A DNA stretch of 64,000 nucleotides, taken from NCBI RefSeq assembly GCF_036016195.1, contig NZ_JAYWTM010000017.1, forward strand, positions 1-64,000. The letters are read 5' to 3'. Both the position numbers and the translations under genes were made by a program. This DNA is from Brenneria populi. Its GTDB lineage: Bacteria; Pseudomonadota; Gammaproteobacteria; Enterobacterales; Enterobacteriaceae. Shown here one piece after another: positions 45,931 through 55,840 of the stretch. Numbering within the stretch: position 1 is the stretch's first letter; every line of letters starts with the position of its first letter. Below the pieces are notes generated by a model. It saw nothing but the letters and a program-made list of their open reading frames with translations. It was not told the DNA's origin and searched no databases.

Positions 45931-47076
45931 TTAGCTTCCGTAGTAAGAGACGGTATACAGCGCCTTCATATCTTCCACTTTCGGATGGCCGGGATTGGTT
46001 AGCGTACAGGGGTCGTCCAGCGCATTCTGGCTCATGCGGTCGAGCACTTGAGTGAATTTATCTTCGCTGAAATCCACCTCGTCGCACTCGCGGAACGTAT
46101 CGGGAATGTTTAGCCGATGATTCAGATCGCGGATGGCCTCGGCCAGATTGATAATGCCGAAACGCTTCTCAATCTGTTGATATTTATGGGTCCAGTGGCG
46201 ATTAAACTGAATCACGTACGGTAGCATGATGGCGTTGGCCAGTCCGTGGGTAACGCCGAACTCGCCGCCGATCTTATGCGCCAGCGAATGAATGATTCCC
46301 AGGGAGGCGTTGGTGAAAGCGATCCCCGCCAGCGCGGAGGCGTTATGCATATGGAAACGCGCCTGCATATTGTCGGGGGAGAGGTAGGCGGTTTCCAGAT
46401 TCTCGAATACCAGCCGAATCGCTTCCAGCGCGTAGGGGTCGGTAAACGAACTGGCGGCGGTAGAGACATAGGCCTCCAGCGCGTGGGTCAGCACATCCAT
46501 CCCCGAATACGCCGTAATGTGCGGCGGACAGGTCGCCGGAATAGCCGGATCGAGAATCGCGATATCCGGCACCATATCCGACGCCACGATGGGGTATTTA
46601 ATATGGCTTTCCGTATCCGTAATCACGGAAAATGCGGTGATTTCCGAAGCCGAGCCGCTGGTGGAGGGAATGGCGACGAACTTGGCCTTGTTGCGCAGCG
46701 GGGGCATCGCGCCGACGGGCAGGATATCCGCCAGCGTAAGATGCGGATGCTCATAGAAACACCACATGACTTTTGCCGCATCGATAGCGGACCCGCCGCC
46801 AATCGCCACGATCCAGTCCGGCTGAAATTCAAGCATCGCTTTGGCGCCGCGCTGCACCGTCGCCACGGAGGGGTTCGGCTCGACGTTGTCAATCAGCAGG
46901 CAATCCATCCCGGCCTGATTGAGCAGTTTCTCGGTCTGAGCCAAAAAACCATGCCGTTTCATCGAACTGCCGCCGGTAACGATCGCCGCCCGGCTGCCCC
47001 GCAGGGAGGTAAGCCGCGCCAGCGCATTTTCGCCGTAGGTGATATCACGCGGGATGGAAAAATTAATCGCACTCAT
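45931..47076 (-). CDS. Iron-containing alcohol dehydrogenase
   Basis: A 381-residue group III alcohol dehydrogenase. The NAD-binding GGGSAIDAAK lies near residues 93-102; GMDVLTHALEAYVS and SLGIIHSLAHKIGGEFGVTH carry the metal-binding histidines. It belongs to the same broad family as E. coli YiaY and FucO but is not close enough to name. It reduces aldehydes or oxidises short alcohols or diols; the direction and substrate are unknown. Monocistronic with its own terminator. Confidence 0.88.
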   Translation of the reverse strand: MSAINFSIPRDITYGENALARLTSLRGSRAAIVTGGSSMKRHGFLAQTEKLLNQAGMDCLLIDNVEPNPSVATVQRGAKAMLEFQPDWIVAIGGGSAIDAAKVMWCFYEHPHLTLADILPVGAMPPLRNKAKFVAIPSTSGSASEITAFSVITDTESHIKYPIVASDMVPDIAILDPAIPATCPPHITAYSGMDVLTHALEAYVSTAASSFTDPYALEAIRLVFENLETAYLSPDNMQARFHMHNASALAGIAFTNASLGIIHSLAHKIGGEFGVTHGLANAIMLPYVIQFNRHWTHKYQQIEKRFGIINLAEAIRDLNHRLNIPDTFRECDEVDFSEDKFTQVLDRMSQNALDDPCTLTNPGHPKVEDMKALYTVSYYGS

Positions 47077-47167
47077 AATGAACTCCTGTAATTAATAGTA
47101 AGCTATATAAAATAGTGCTACGGCAAACAGAGAGTCACGGTGCCATCGGGGGGGAAATCCCCGGCTT

Positions 47168-47245
47168 TACCCGTCGTATTTCAACTTGCACAATGCGGCG
47201 CCGGGTTTGCCGGCGCCTCCTGCAACTCGAATTATTTAGAGTATA
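47168..47245 (+). repeat. Shortened ERIC-type repeat
   Basis: It begins TACCCGTCGTATTTCAACTT and ends CAACTCGAATTATTTAGAGT plus ATA, with an inner hairpin GGCGCCGG/CCGGCGCC and most of the centre missing. Length is about 78 bp. Confidence 0.65.
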
Positions 47246-48066
47246 TTATTTTTATTCTTTTTCATTCCAGCCGTTCAACAACAGGACTGCGCCTCTGTCT
47301 GGTCATCAAGAGATTAAATACCTTTTTCCGCTGCATCTGCGTTGGCTCTATTATTCGCCCCATTTATGGATTTTCTCCTGCTGAGCCGGCGTCAGCGCGA
47401 TTTCTTTACGTAAACCATATGCCTTGAAAAACAATTCATTGTTACTTAACTGAATTTAAAAATAATTATTCATTATTTTCTAGGAGCAAAAAAATACCCG
47501 ACATCTTATTTAATCCCCTAGATTTTACGCCAGTAACTGACTGGGGAGACTGAAAAATCAGCCAGAAGCAGGTTGAACGCCGCCTACGGGGCGAGCAAGA
47601 ACCAGCCTACCTGAAGTTTGAAAGATAACGAACATAACGCCTATTGGCATAAGCGCTGAATAACATCATGCTATTATTTTATTTCTACTCCCATTTAAAC
47701 CAGGCATAGCCTGAATTTCTTCGCAGTATAACCGTGGCATCGGGTGATAATTGTGATCTTTATTCTATTTCATAAAAAATGAAACCGAATAAAACCAACA
47801 CTTTTTTAGGGGGATAGTTAATTAAAACGGCATCATTGATATACGTAAAAATAACCGCAGGAATGTTGAAAATGTGGAATGTGAATTAATTATGTTCGTT
47901 AATAAAATGATGTTTAATTTATATTTACCTGTTAATCAATTAGCCCCAAAAGGCGTTTTCATCCGGTCGCGTCGTACAGGATGAAATATTCCGACGACGA
48001 TGAAAAACAGCGTCGGTTTATTCCCCGCCCGCGCGTTGATACGCCCGCCGGCGGGCGTATCCGGGA

Positions 48067-48100
48067 TAAACGCCCCCTTTTCAGCGCGAAGAGAGGGCGT
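48067..48100 (-). terminator. Probable glyS terminator
   Basis: On the minus strand ACGCCCTCTC faces AAAGGGGGCGT, followed by a short T-rich stretch (TTTATCC), just beyond the glyS stop codon. The T run is weak. Confidence 0.5.
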
Positions 48101-48107
48101 GAAGGCA

Positions 48108-50177
48108 CTACTGCAACAGCGAAATATCCGCCACTTTCAGGAACAGGTTACGCAGCGCGTCAAGCAGCGTCAGGCGATTGACGCGCACCGCCTCGTCGTC
48201 CGCCATCACCATCACCTGATCGAAGAAGGCGTCGACCGGTTCGCGCAGTTCGGCCAGCTCAACCAGCGCTTCCTGATAGCGTCCCGCGGCGAACAGCGGC
48301 TCCAGCTTGTCGCGCAACACCACCAGATAGGTGGCCAATTTGATTTCCGCAGGGTCCTTCAGAACCGCCGCATTCACCTGCTCATTCAGCGTATCGCTGG
48401 ATTTCGCCAGAATATTGGAAACCCGTTTGTTGGCCGCCGCCAGCGCGGCGGAAGCGTCCAGCGTGCGGAAATGGCTCACCGCCTTCACCCGGGCGTCGAA
48501 ATCCGCCGGACGGGTCGGACGGCGCGCCAGCACCGCCTGAATGGTGTCCACGCTGTGCCCTTCCTCCTGATACCAAGCGCGGAAACGGCCGAGCATAAAC
48601 TCAATCACGTCGTCCACCACCTTGGCGTTGGTCAGCTTGTCGCCGTACAGGCGCACCGCTTCTTCCGTCAGCGTTTGCAGATCCAGCGGCAGTTGCTTTT
48701 CAACGATGATGCGCAATACCCCTAACGCCGCGCGGCGCAGCGCAAACGGGTCTTTGTCCCCTTTCGGATGCTGCCCGATGCCGAAGATCCCCGCCAGCGA
48801 GTCCATCTTGTCGGCAATCGCCAGCGCGCAGGCCACCGGGGAAGAGGGCAAATCGTCGCCGGCGAAGCGCGGCTGATACTGCTCGTTCAGCGCGACGGCG
48901 ACATCTTCCGCCTCGCCGTCATGACGCGCATAGTGCATGCCCATCACGCCCTGGGTGTCGGTAAATTCAAACACCATGTTGGTCATCAGATCGCACTTGG
49001 ACAGCAGGCCCGCGCGGGTAGCGTGATTCACATCGGCGCCGATCTGTTCGGCGATCCAGCCTGCCAGCGCCTGAATACGATCGGTTTTATCGCGCAATGA
49101 GCCGAGCTGCTGCTGGAACAGCACGCTTTCCAGACGCGGCAGATGATCTTCCAGACGTTTTTTCCGGTCGGTATTGAAAAAGAACTCCGCATCCGCCAGA
49201 CGCGGACGCACCACTTTCTCGTTGCCGGCGATAATCTGCCGCGGGTCGCTGGATTCAATATTGGCGACGAAAATAAAGTTCGGCAGCAGCTTGCCGTCGT
49301 CGTCGTAAACCGGGAAGTATTTCTGGTCGCCTTTCATGGTATACACCAGCGCTTCCGCCGGCACCGCCAGGAATTTCTCTTCAAATTTGGCGGTCAGCAC
49401 CACCGGCCACTCCACCAGCGAGGCCACTTCTTCCAACAGGGCGTCATTCAGATCGGCGTTACCGCCAATCTTGCGCGCGGCGGATTCTGCGTCCTGTTTG
49501 ATTTTCGCCTTACGCGCCGCGTAATCCGCCATCACTTTGCCGCGCTCCAGCAGGATGCCGGGATATTGCTCGGCGCTGTCGATGGTGAACTCCGCTTCGC
49601 CCATAAAACGGTGGCCACGCAGGGTGCGGGCGGAATCGATCCCCAGCACCTGTCCCGGGATCAGCTCATCGCCCAGCAGCATGACGACGGTGTGCACCGG
49701 GCGCACAAACTGGGTCTCTTTATCGCCCCAGCGCATCAATTTCGGGATCGGCAGTTTAGCCAGCGATGCGCCGACCATGCCCGCCAGCAGCGCCTGGGTC
49801 CGCGCGCCTTTAACCTGCGCGCGGTACAGCAGCCATTCGCCTTTATCGGTTTTCAGGCGCTCAGCCCGATCGACCGTAATGCCGCAGCCGCGCGCCCAGC
49901 CTTCGGCCGCTTTGGTCGGCTTGCCCGCGGCGTCAAACGCCTGCGCTATCGCCGGGCCGCGTTTTTCTATTTCGCGATCCGGCTGCGCGTCGCTCAGGTT
50001 CGCCACTTTCAGCGCCAGGCGGCGCGGCGCGGCGAACCATTCCACGTCGCCGTGGGTCAGGCCGGCGGCGTCCAGCTCCGCGCCGAAGTTCACGGCGAAA
50101 GATTCCGCCAGATTACGGAGAGCCTTCGGCGGCAGCTCTTCCGTGCCGATTTCCACCAGAAAAGTCTTGTCAGTCAT
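48108..50177 (-). CDS. glyS: Glycine--tRNA ligase beta subunit
   Basis: A 689-residue beta subunit, the same length as in E. coli. The start TFLVEIGTEELPPKALRNLA is diagnostic. The C-terminal part carries the anticodon-binding domain. It forms an alpha2beta2 enzyme with GlyQ that charges tRNA-Gly. It lies 9 bp after glyQ and is cotranscribed. Confidence 0.97.
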   Translation of the reverse strand: MTDKTFLVEIGTEELPPKALRNLAESFAVNFGAELDAAGLTHGDVEWFAAPRRLALKVANLSDAQPDREIEKRGPAIAQAFDAAGKPTKAAEGWARGCGITVDRAERLKTDKGEWLLYRAQVKGARTQALLAGMVGASLAKLPIPKLMRWGDKETQFVRPVHTVVMLLGDELIPGQVLGIDSARTLRGHRFMGEAEFTIDSAEQYPGILLERGKVMADYAARKAKIKQDAESAARKIGGNADLNDALLEEVASLVEWPVVLTAKFEEKFLAVPAEALVYTMKGDQKYFPVYDDDGKLLPNFIFVANIESSDPRQIIAGNEKVVRPRLADAEFFFNTDRKKRLEDHLPRLESVLFQQQLGSLRDKTDRIQALAGWIAEQIGADVNHATRAGLLSKCDLMTNMVFEFTDTQGVMGMHYARHDGEAEDVAVALNEQYQPRFAGDDLPSSPVACALAIADKMDSLAGIFGIGQHPKGDKDPFALRRAALGVLRIIVEKQLPLDLQTLTEEAVRLYGDKLTNAKVVDDVIEFMLGRFRAWYQEEGHSVDTIQAVLARRPTRPADFDARVKAVSHFRTLDASAALAAANKRVSNILAKSSDTLNEQVNAAVLKDPAEIKLATYLVVLRDKLEPLFAAGRYQEALVELAELREPVDAFFDQVMVMADDEAVRVNRLTLLDALRNLFLKVADISLLQ

Positions 50178-50186
50178 GGCTGCCTC

Positions 50187-51116
50187 TTAGCTCTCTTTCT
50201 TATCGCTTATGTTCTTGGTACACAAAGGGAAGCCCAGCGCCTCGCGGGAAGCGTAGTAGGCTTCGGCCACCGCTTTGGTCAGGGTACGAATACGCAGGAT
50301 GTAGCGCTGACGTTCGGTAACGGAGATCGCCTTGCGCGCGTCCAGCAGGTTAAAGCTGTGCGCCGCTTTCAGAATACGTTCGTAGGCGGGCAGAGGCAGC
50401 GGCGTTTCCAGCGCCAGCAGGTGCCGAGCCTCTTTTTCATACTGCTCGAAGCAGGTAAACAGAAAATCGACGTCGGCGTGTTCGAAATTGTAGGTCGATT
50501 GCTCCACCTCGTTTTGGTGGAACACATCGCCGTAGGTGGTTTTGCCCAACGGGCCGTCGCTCCAGACCAGATCGTAAACGCTGTCCACGCCCTGAATGTA
50601 CATCGCCAGACGTTCCAGACCGTAGGTCACCTCGCCGGTGACCGGCTTGCACTCCAGACCGCCGACCTGCTGGAAGTAGGTAAACTGGGTCACTTCCATA
50701 CCGTTCAGCCACACTTCCCAGCCCAGCCCCCAGGCGCCCAGCGTCGGGTTCTCCCAGTTATCCTCCACGAAGCGGATATCGTGGACCGTCGGATCCAGCC
50801 CCAGCGCTTGCAAAGAGCCAAGGTACAGCTCCTGGATATTGTCGGGAGAGGGCTTAATGACGACCTGGAACTGGTAGTAGTGTTGCAGACGGTTGGGGTT
50901 TTCGCCGTAGCGGCCATCGGTAGGACGGCGGGACGGTTGTACATAGGCGGTCGCCATCGGCTCCGGGCCGAGCGCCCGCAGGCAGGTCATCGGATGTGAA
51001 GTGCCTGCGCCGACTTCCATGTCCAATGGTTGAACGATGGTGCAGCCCTGGCGCGCCCAATAATCCTGTAACGTCAGGATCAGGCCCTGGAAGGTCTTGG
51101 TATCAAACTTTTGCAT
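50187..51116 (-). CDS. glyQ: Glycine--tRNA ligase alpha subunit
   Basis: A 309-residue alpha subunit carrying the class II catalytic core. The segments LDMEVGAGTSHPMTCLRALG, PSRRPTDGRYGENPNRLQHY and NPTLGAWGLGWEVWLNGMEV are nearly identical to E. coli. The start was set at the ATG at 51116 (MQKFDTKTFQGL) by homology; the in-frame ATG four codons upstream is less likely. Confidence 0.97.
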   Translation of the reverse strand: MQKFDTKTFQGLILTLQDYWARQGCTIVQPLDMEVGAGTSHPMTCLRALGPEPMATAYVQPSRRPTDGRYGENPNRLQHYYQFQVVIKPSPDNIQELYLGSLQALGLDPTVHDIRFVEDNWENPTLGAWGLGWEVWLNGMEVTQFTYFQQVGGLECKPVTGEVTYGLERLAMYIQGVDSVYDLVWSDGPLGKTTYGDVFHQNEVEQSTYNFEHADVDFLFTCFEQYEKEARHLLALETPLPLPAYERILKAAHSFNLLDARKAISVTERQRYILRIRTLTKAVAEAYYASREALGFPLCTKNISDKKES

Positions 51117-51235
51117 TTGGATTCGCACGCGATACAGTGGATTGACAATGAAAGGCGTCAGTATACCCTCTGAGTGCGAGATATACAGCCGGAATGCGGC
51201 AACAAGTTCATATCGATGCTATTTTACGGCCAAGG

Positions 51236-51330
51236 TATCCCCTCATACTTCAAGCTGCCTGCGTTGGCCTTGTTGCGCGGCCCATCCGCCAGCCGCGCCC
51301 CGTTGAAGCCGCCGCAGGCGGCCCGGCGAC
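51236..51330 (+). repeat. Half ERIC-type repeat abutting a gene end
   Basis: ATCCCCTCATACTTCAAGCT is an ERIC left end, followed by sequence like the left half of the copy at 38816 (GCGTTGGCC, GGCCCATCCG, CGCCCCGTTG). The right end is missing, and the sequence runs directly into the stop codon of the TauE/SafE gene. Confidence 0.55.
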
Positions 51331-52137
51331 TCAACCGGCAAACACCGTCTGCAGCATCTTCAGGCTTAGCAGCAGCAGCAGACCGGCAAAGATTTTTTTC
51401 AGGGTGGCGACCGGCAAACGGTGGGCCAAGCGGGCGCCGACCGGCGCGGTGAAGTAGCTTACCGCCGAAATCAGCACCACCGCCGGCAGAGAAACATAGC
51501 CGAGGCTGTAGGAGGGCAATCCGTCCGCCGACCAGCCGTTTATCATGTATCCCAGCGCCCCCGCCAGCGCGATGGGCAGACCGACCGCCGCCGAGGTGCC
51601 GATGGCCTGTTGTATACGCACGTTACACCACGTCAGAAAAGGGACGGTTAATGAACCGCCGCCGATAGCCACCAGCGCGGAAATGCCGCCGATGCACAGT
51701 CCGGCCAGCGAAATCCCCGCGTTGCCGGGCAACTGGCGCTGTGGTTTAGGCTTGATATTCAGCACCATTTGCAGCGCGACATAGGCCATAAAGCAGGAGA
51801 AGAAGATCGCCAGCGCCCGCGTCGGCAGCAGTGTCGCCAGCCAGGTGGCGGCGAAGGTGCCGATCAGGATAGCGGGCGTAATGCGCCAAACCACCGGCCA
51901 TAACACCGCCTGATGCTGATGGTGAGTGCGCAGGCTGGAAATCGCCGTAATCACAATCGCCGCCATCGACGTGCCCAGCGCCAGATGCACCAGATGCGCA
52001 TTGTGCACGCCCTGAGCGGCGAACATCGCCGTCAGCAGCGGAACCATGATGCCGCCGCCGCCGATGCCCAATAGTCCGGCCATAAAACCAACGACCGCCC
52101 CTAAAGCCAGATAGGCTAAAATCCATTCAACCGCCAT
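51331..52137 (-). CDS. TauE/SafE-family sulfite/sulfonate exporter-like membrane protein
   Basis: A 268-residue inner-membrane protein with about eight hydrophobic helices. The repeated glycine motifs of the family are clear: GFMAGLLGIGGGGIMVPLL near residues 17-35 and GGISALVAIGGGSLTVPFLT near 155-174. Members move sulfite, sulfoacetate or other small anions; the substrate is not known. It is divergent from tag. Confidence 0.85.
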   Translation of the reverse strand: MAVEWILAYLALGAVVGFMAGLLGIGGGGIMVPLLTAMFAAQGVHNAHLVHLALGTSMAAIVITAISSLRTHHQHQAVLWPVVWRITPAILIGTFAATWLATLLPTRALAIFFSCFMAYVALQMVLNIKPKPQRQLPGNAGISLAGLCIGGISALVAIGGGSLTVPFLTWCNVRIQQAIGTSAAVGLPIALAGALGYMINGWSADGLPSYSLGYVSLPAVVLISAVSYFTAPVGARLAHRLPVATLKKIFAGLLLLLSLKMLQTVFAG

Positions 52138-52319
52138 TCCCCGTCCCCCGACTGTTACTCATTATCGCTTTTGTTAGATAGCTTCATCGCCGACCGCACG
52201 CCGGACGCATAAGGCTGGTTGCATATACAGCAGTTAAAATGTCATGATGGCGCAATATCAATATCAGCAACCTCACTAAATAACAATCCGTATCCAGAGC
52301 TTAACGATAGGATAAAGCG

Positions 52320-52883
52320 ATGAAACGATGTGGTTGGGTCACCCAGGATCCGTTATATCTGGATTATCACGATAACGAATGGGGAAAACCCTGCACCGAT
52401 AGCCAAAAACTGTTTGAGCTACTCTGTCTTGAGGGTCAGCAGGCCGGGCTTTCCTGGATTACCGTGCTGAAAAAACGCGCAAACTACCGCCGCTGTTTCC
52501 ATCGGTTCGATCCGCGCCGCATCGCCCAAATGACTTCGGCGGACGTCGATGCGCTGATGCAAGACAGCGGCATCATTCGCCACCGCGGAAAGATAGAGGC
52601 CATCATCGCCAACGCCCGCGCCTGGCTGGCGATGGAGAGTCAGGGCGAAGACTTCTCCCGTTTTGTCTGGTCGTTCGTCGACAATCAGCCGCAGCTTAAC
52701 CGCCCGGCGTCCCTCGCCGACGTGCCGGCCAAAACCGCTATTTCAGACGCCATGTCGAAGGCATTGAAAAAACGCGGCTTCAAATTTATCGGGTCCACCA
52801 TCTGTTATGCGTTTATGCAGGCCGGCGGACTGGTTAACGACCACGTCGCCGACTGTTTCCGCCGGCAGGACCTGGCGCCATGA
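52320..52883 (+). CDS. tag: DNA-3-methyladenine glycosylase I
   Basis: A 187-residue base-excision enzyme that removes 3-methyladenine. The zinc-binding residues C4 and H17 at the N-terminus and the C-terminal NDHVADC pair are in place, and QQAGLSWITVLKKRANYR and GIIRHRGKIEAIIANARAWL match E. coli Tag closely. The stop codon overlaps the next start (ATGA). Confidence 0.95.
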   Translation: MKRCGWVTQDPLYLDYHDNEWGKPCTDSQKLFELLCLEGQQAGLSWITVLKKRANYRRCFHRFDPRRIAQMTSADVDALMQDSGIIRHRGKIEAIIANARAWLAMESQGEDFSRFVWSFVDNQPQLNRPASLADVPAKTAISDAMSKALKKRGFKFIGSTICYAFMQAGGLVNDHVADCFRRQDLAP

Positions 52884-53326
52884 TCCGCGAATACCGAGCG
52901 CGGGATCTGGAGCCGCTGATGTCGCTCTGGCTGGAAAGCACTACGCTGGCGCACCCTTTTATTGACGCGGACTACTGGCGGGAAAGCGCTCCGCTGGTGC
53001 GCAACGTTTATCTTCCGCAGTCGCAAACCTGGGTATATGAAAAGCCGCAACGCCTCGCCGGCTTTATCAGCGTGCTGGAAAAGCGTTTTATCGGCGCGCT
53101 GTTTATACAACGGCGCGATTATGGCCGGCAGATCGGCGCCGCTTTAATCAACCACGTTCAGCGCCAGTTTCCATTGCTTAGCCTGGAGGTGTACCAGCAA
53201 AATGCGCGCGCCTGCGCGTTTTACCGCAAACAGGGCTTTGTCGTCGTCGATGAAAAGTTTAATCAGGAAACTCAGTCCGCAACACTTATTATGCAGTGGG
53301 CTAATCCTTTTATCCGCCACTATTAA
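52880..53326 (+). CDS. yiaC: GNAT N-acetyltransferase YiaC
   Basis: A 148-residue GNAT protein. The acetyl-CoA loop is in RRDYGRQIGAALINH near residues 75-89, and LWLESTTLAHPFIDADYWRE plus LEVYQQNARACAFYRKQGFV match E. coli YiaC, which has been described as a protein-lysine acetyltransferase. It overlaps tag by four bases and is translationally coupled to it, as in E. coli. Confidence 0.9.
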   Translation: MIREYRARDLEPLMSLWLESTTLAHPFIDADYWRESAPLVRNVYLPQSQTWVYEKPQRLAGFISVLEKRFIGALFIQRRDYGRQIGAALINHVQRQFPLLSLEVYQQNARACAFYRKQGFVVVDEKFNQETQSATLIMQWANPFIRHY

Positions 53327-53580
53327 CTCTCTCTCCACGCCTTTATTCTCAGCGCCGATAAAATAAACCCTCACAATTACCTCAACCAACATCCGTAAAC
53401 GTTCTATCCTTTTTATATCTGGTGTTACGCTATCAACTAATGCTTCCGCCTTAGTTGTTTAATCACGACCCGGTCATTGCTTAAGCTATTTAATTGAAAA
53501 ATCAACCAATCATAACGACATAGCCAATTGGATAATCTCTTCTGGAAAAAGAAACCATCCTGGCTTGTTAAGGATGTGCC

Positions 53581-54621
53581 ATGACATCAAATAAACAAAA
53601 CCATATTAGTGGTGCGTTATATGGTCAAATGTTGGGCGATGCAATGGGAATGCCGTCGGAATTGTGGCCACGGACACGGATAAAGAACCATTTTGGCTGG
53701 ATCGATCGTTTCCTGCCCGGCCCGCAGGAGAATATCGCCGCCCGTTATTTTAACGCCGCGCAATATACCGATGACACCGCAATGGCGATCGCGCTGGCGG
53801 ACGCCCTGATAGAGTGCGAAGGCCAGATAGAACCGACGGTAATCGGGCGCCGCATTCTGAAGTGGGCGCTCGCCTGCGGCGCATTTGAGAAAAATATCCT
53901 CGGCCCGGCGTCAAAGAGCGCATTGAACGCGTTACGACAGGGAAGCGATATCCGTGAATTGGAAAACAACGGCGTCACCAACGGCGCCGCCGCGCGGGTA
54001 TCCCCATTAGGCTGTCTGTTGTCCACGCATTCGCTAAGCGATTTCATCTGTAATATCGAGCTGGCGTCCAGCGTGACGCATAAATCCGATATCGCCGTCG
54101 CCGGCGCCGCCACGATAGCTTGGGCGATATCGAAAGCGGTTGACGGCGCCTCCACCTGGGGCGGGATCCGCAATGAACTCCCCGCGGTCGCCCAGGCGGC
54201 GCAAAATAGGCGCGTAACCACCCATAGCGCGTCTCTGGCCTGCCGTATCGAACTGGCGCTGGAGACGGTAACGCGCGCCAACTGCGCTCAGGGCGCAATG
54301 TCGCGCATTTACGATCTGATCGGCACCGGCGCGGAAATGATTGAATCGGTCCCGGCGGCGATCGCCATGGTCGAGCTGGCGCAAACCGATGCCAACCGCT
54401 GCGCCATCCTGTGCGCCAATCTGGGCGGCGATACCGATAGCATCGGGGCGATGGCGACGGCCATTTGCGGCGCCATAAACGGCGTAACCAGCATCGCGCC
54501 TCATTTCAAACAACGGTTGGATGAGGTCAACAAGCTGGACGTCGAGCGCTACAGCGGCGAACTTCTGCGTTTGCGCAGCCTGCGGGAACCGGTGCGTCGG
54601 ACGCCGGCCACCCAATACTGA
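53581..54621 (+). CDS. ADP-ribosylglycohydrolase family protein
   Basis: A 346-residue DraG/ARH-type enzyme. The two acidic magnesium-binding motifs stand at the expected ends: YTDDTAMAIALA near residues 61-72 and LGGDTDSIGAMA near 281-292, with an N-terminal GALYGQMLGDAMGMP. Members remove ADP-ribose from proteins, nucleic acids or small molecules. No ADP-ribosyltransferase gene is near, so the partner is unknown. It forms a single-gene unit. Confidence 0.88.
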   Translation: MTSNKQNHISGALYGQMLGDAMGMPSELWPRTRIKNHFGWIDRFLPGPQENIAARYFNAAQYTDDTAMAIALADALIECEGQIEPTVIGRRILKWALACGAFEKNILGPASKSALNALRQGSDIRELENNGVTNGAAARVSPLGCLLSTHSLSDFICNIELASSVTHKSDIAVAGAATIAWAISKAVDGASTWGGIRNELPAVAQAAQNRRVTTHSASLACRIELALETVTRANCAQGAMSRIYDLIGTGAEMIESVPAAIAMVELAQTDANRCAILCANLGGDTDSIGAMATAICGAINGVTSIAPHFKQRLDEVNKLDVERYSGELLRLRSLREPVRRTPATQY

Positions 54622-54738
54622 TTCTCTTTTACCGCTAACGTTATTTCATCGTGCATACTATTATCGTGTGGCCTACGGCCATACGATGCCGCCAATCGGT
54701 ATGCGTGCTTTAATCTCCTTAAATTGCCGGAGTTCGCG

Positions 54739-55701
54739 ATGAAACCTAACGTTATTCTGTACAGAAAGATCCCTGACGACTTACGCGCCCGTTTAGACCA
54801 ACACTTCGCCGTCACCGAATTGGACGATCTCCCCTGCGGTAATCACCCGGCGCTGGCTCAGGCAGAGGGCATCATCGGTTCGGGCGGTAAAGTGGATAAA
54901 GCCTTTTTGCAACGCTGTCCGCGCCTGCGCGCGGCCTCCACCATTTCGGTGGGCTACGATAATTTCGATGTTGATGCGCTGAGCGGGCAGGGCGTCATTC
55001 TGATGCATACCCCCACGGTATTAACGGAAACCGTGGCGGATACCGTGCTGGCGCTGATGCTGAGCAGCGCGCGCCGGGTGGTGGAAGTGGCTGAAAGGGT
55101 CAAGGCCGGCGAATGGAAAGAGGGGATCGGCAGCGACTGGTTCGGCACGGATGTCCATCATAAAACCATCGGCATTCTCGGCATGGGGCGTATCGGCCTT
55201 GCCGTCGCGCAGCGCGCGCACTTAGGATTCAGCATGCCCGTACTGTATAACGCGCGCCGCCGTCATGCGCAAGCCGAGACGCGCTTTAACGCCCGCTATT
55301 GCGATCTGGATAGCCTGCTGGCCGGCTCCGATTTCCTGTGCATTACCCTGCCGCTGACGGCCGAAACGCATAACCTGATTGACCGCGCGCAGCTGGCGAA
55401 AATGAAACCCGGCGCCATTCTGATCAACATCGGCCGCGGCGCCGTGGTCAACGAGCGCGCGCTTATCGACGCGCTGAGCGACGGCACCCTCCACGCCGCG
55501 GGGCTGGACGTTTTCTCTCAGGAACCGCTGCCCGTCGACTCCCCGCTGCTGAGCCTGCCCAACGTGGTGGCTTTGCCCCACATCGGCTCGGCCACGCATG
55601 AAACCCGCTACGCCATGGCGGCCTGCGCCGTCGATAATCTGATCGCCGCGCTGAGCGGGCAGGTGAAAGAAAACTGCGTTAATCCGCAGGTGCTGAAATA
55701 G
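54739..55701 (+). CDS. ghrB: Glyoxylate/hydroxypyruvate reductase B
   Basis: A 320-residue D-2-hydroxyacid dehydrogenase. The cofactor loop GMGRIG lies near residues 151-156, with the catalytic Arg, Glu and His in NIGRGAVVNERALI, AGLDVFSQEPL and LPHIGSATHETRY. The match to E. coli GhrB is high over its whole length. It reduces glyoxylate, hydroxypyruvate and 2-ketogluconate. The ATG at 54739 was chosen by homology and a GGAG upstream. Confidence 0.94.
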   Translation: MKPNVILYRKIPDDLRARLDQHFAVTELDDLPCGNHPALAQAEGIIGSGGKVDKAFLQRCPRLRAASTISVGYDNFDVDALSGQGVILMHTPTVLTETVADTVLALMLSSARRVVEVAERVKAGEWKEGIGSDWFGTDVHHKTIGILGMGRIGLAVAQRAHLGFSMPVLYNARRRHAQAETRFNARYCDLDSLLAGSDFLCITLPLTAETHNLIDRAQLAKMKPGAILINIGRGAVVNERALIDALSDGTLHAAGLDVFSQEPLPVDSPLLSLPNVVALPHIGSATHETRYAMAACAVDNLIAALSGQVKENCVNPQVLK

Positions 55702-55784
55702 GATCCGTCATTTAGCGCCCTTCCCCTTCGGCGAAGGGATATCCTGTTCCATGGGGATAAATCGCACGGCGGCAAAATAGAGAC

Positions 55785-55814
55785 GCCGCTTTGCCCGGCG
55801 ACAGGCAAAGCGGC
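55785..55814 (-). terminator. Hairpin between convergent genes
   Basis: GCCGCTTTGCC and GGCAAAGCGGC form a perfect 11-bp stem. On the minus strand it is followed by GTCTCTATTTT, so it probably ends the DUF4432 transcript. Confidence 0.65.
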
Positions 55815-55840
55815 ATCGGGACGCGGCCGGCGTCTGCCGG

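Larger units (their letters stand above)
47077..48107. other. 1-kb AT-rich intergenic region
   Basis: No gene is supported. It contains a shortened ERIC-type repeat (47168-47245), an ERIC-like fragment near 47570-47640, AT-rich sequence from 47640 to 47940, a perfect palindrome GATACGCCCGCCGGCGGGCG plus TATC (48038-48061) and the probable glyS terminator. Confidence 0.4.

Noticed and set aside
49143..50999. 618-codon frame opposite glyS and glyQ
   Set aside because: Antisense to two certain genes and of biased composition; no domain resemblance.
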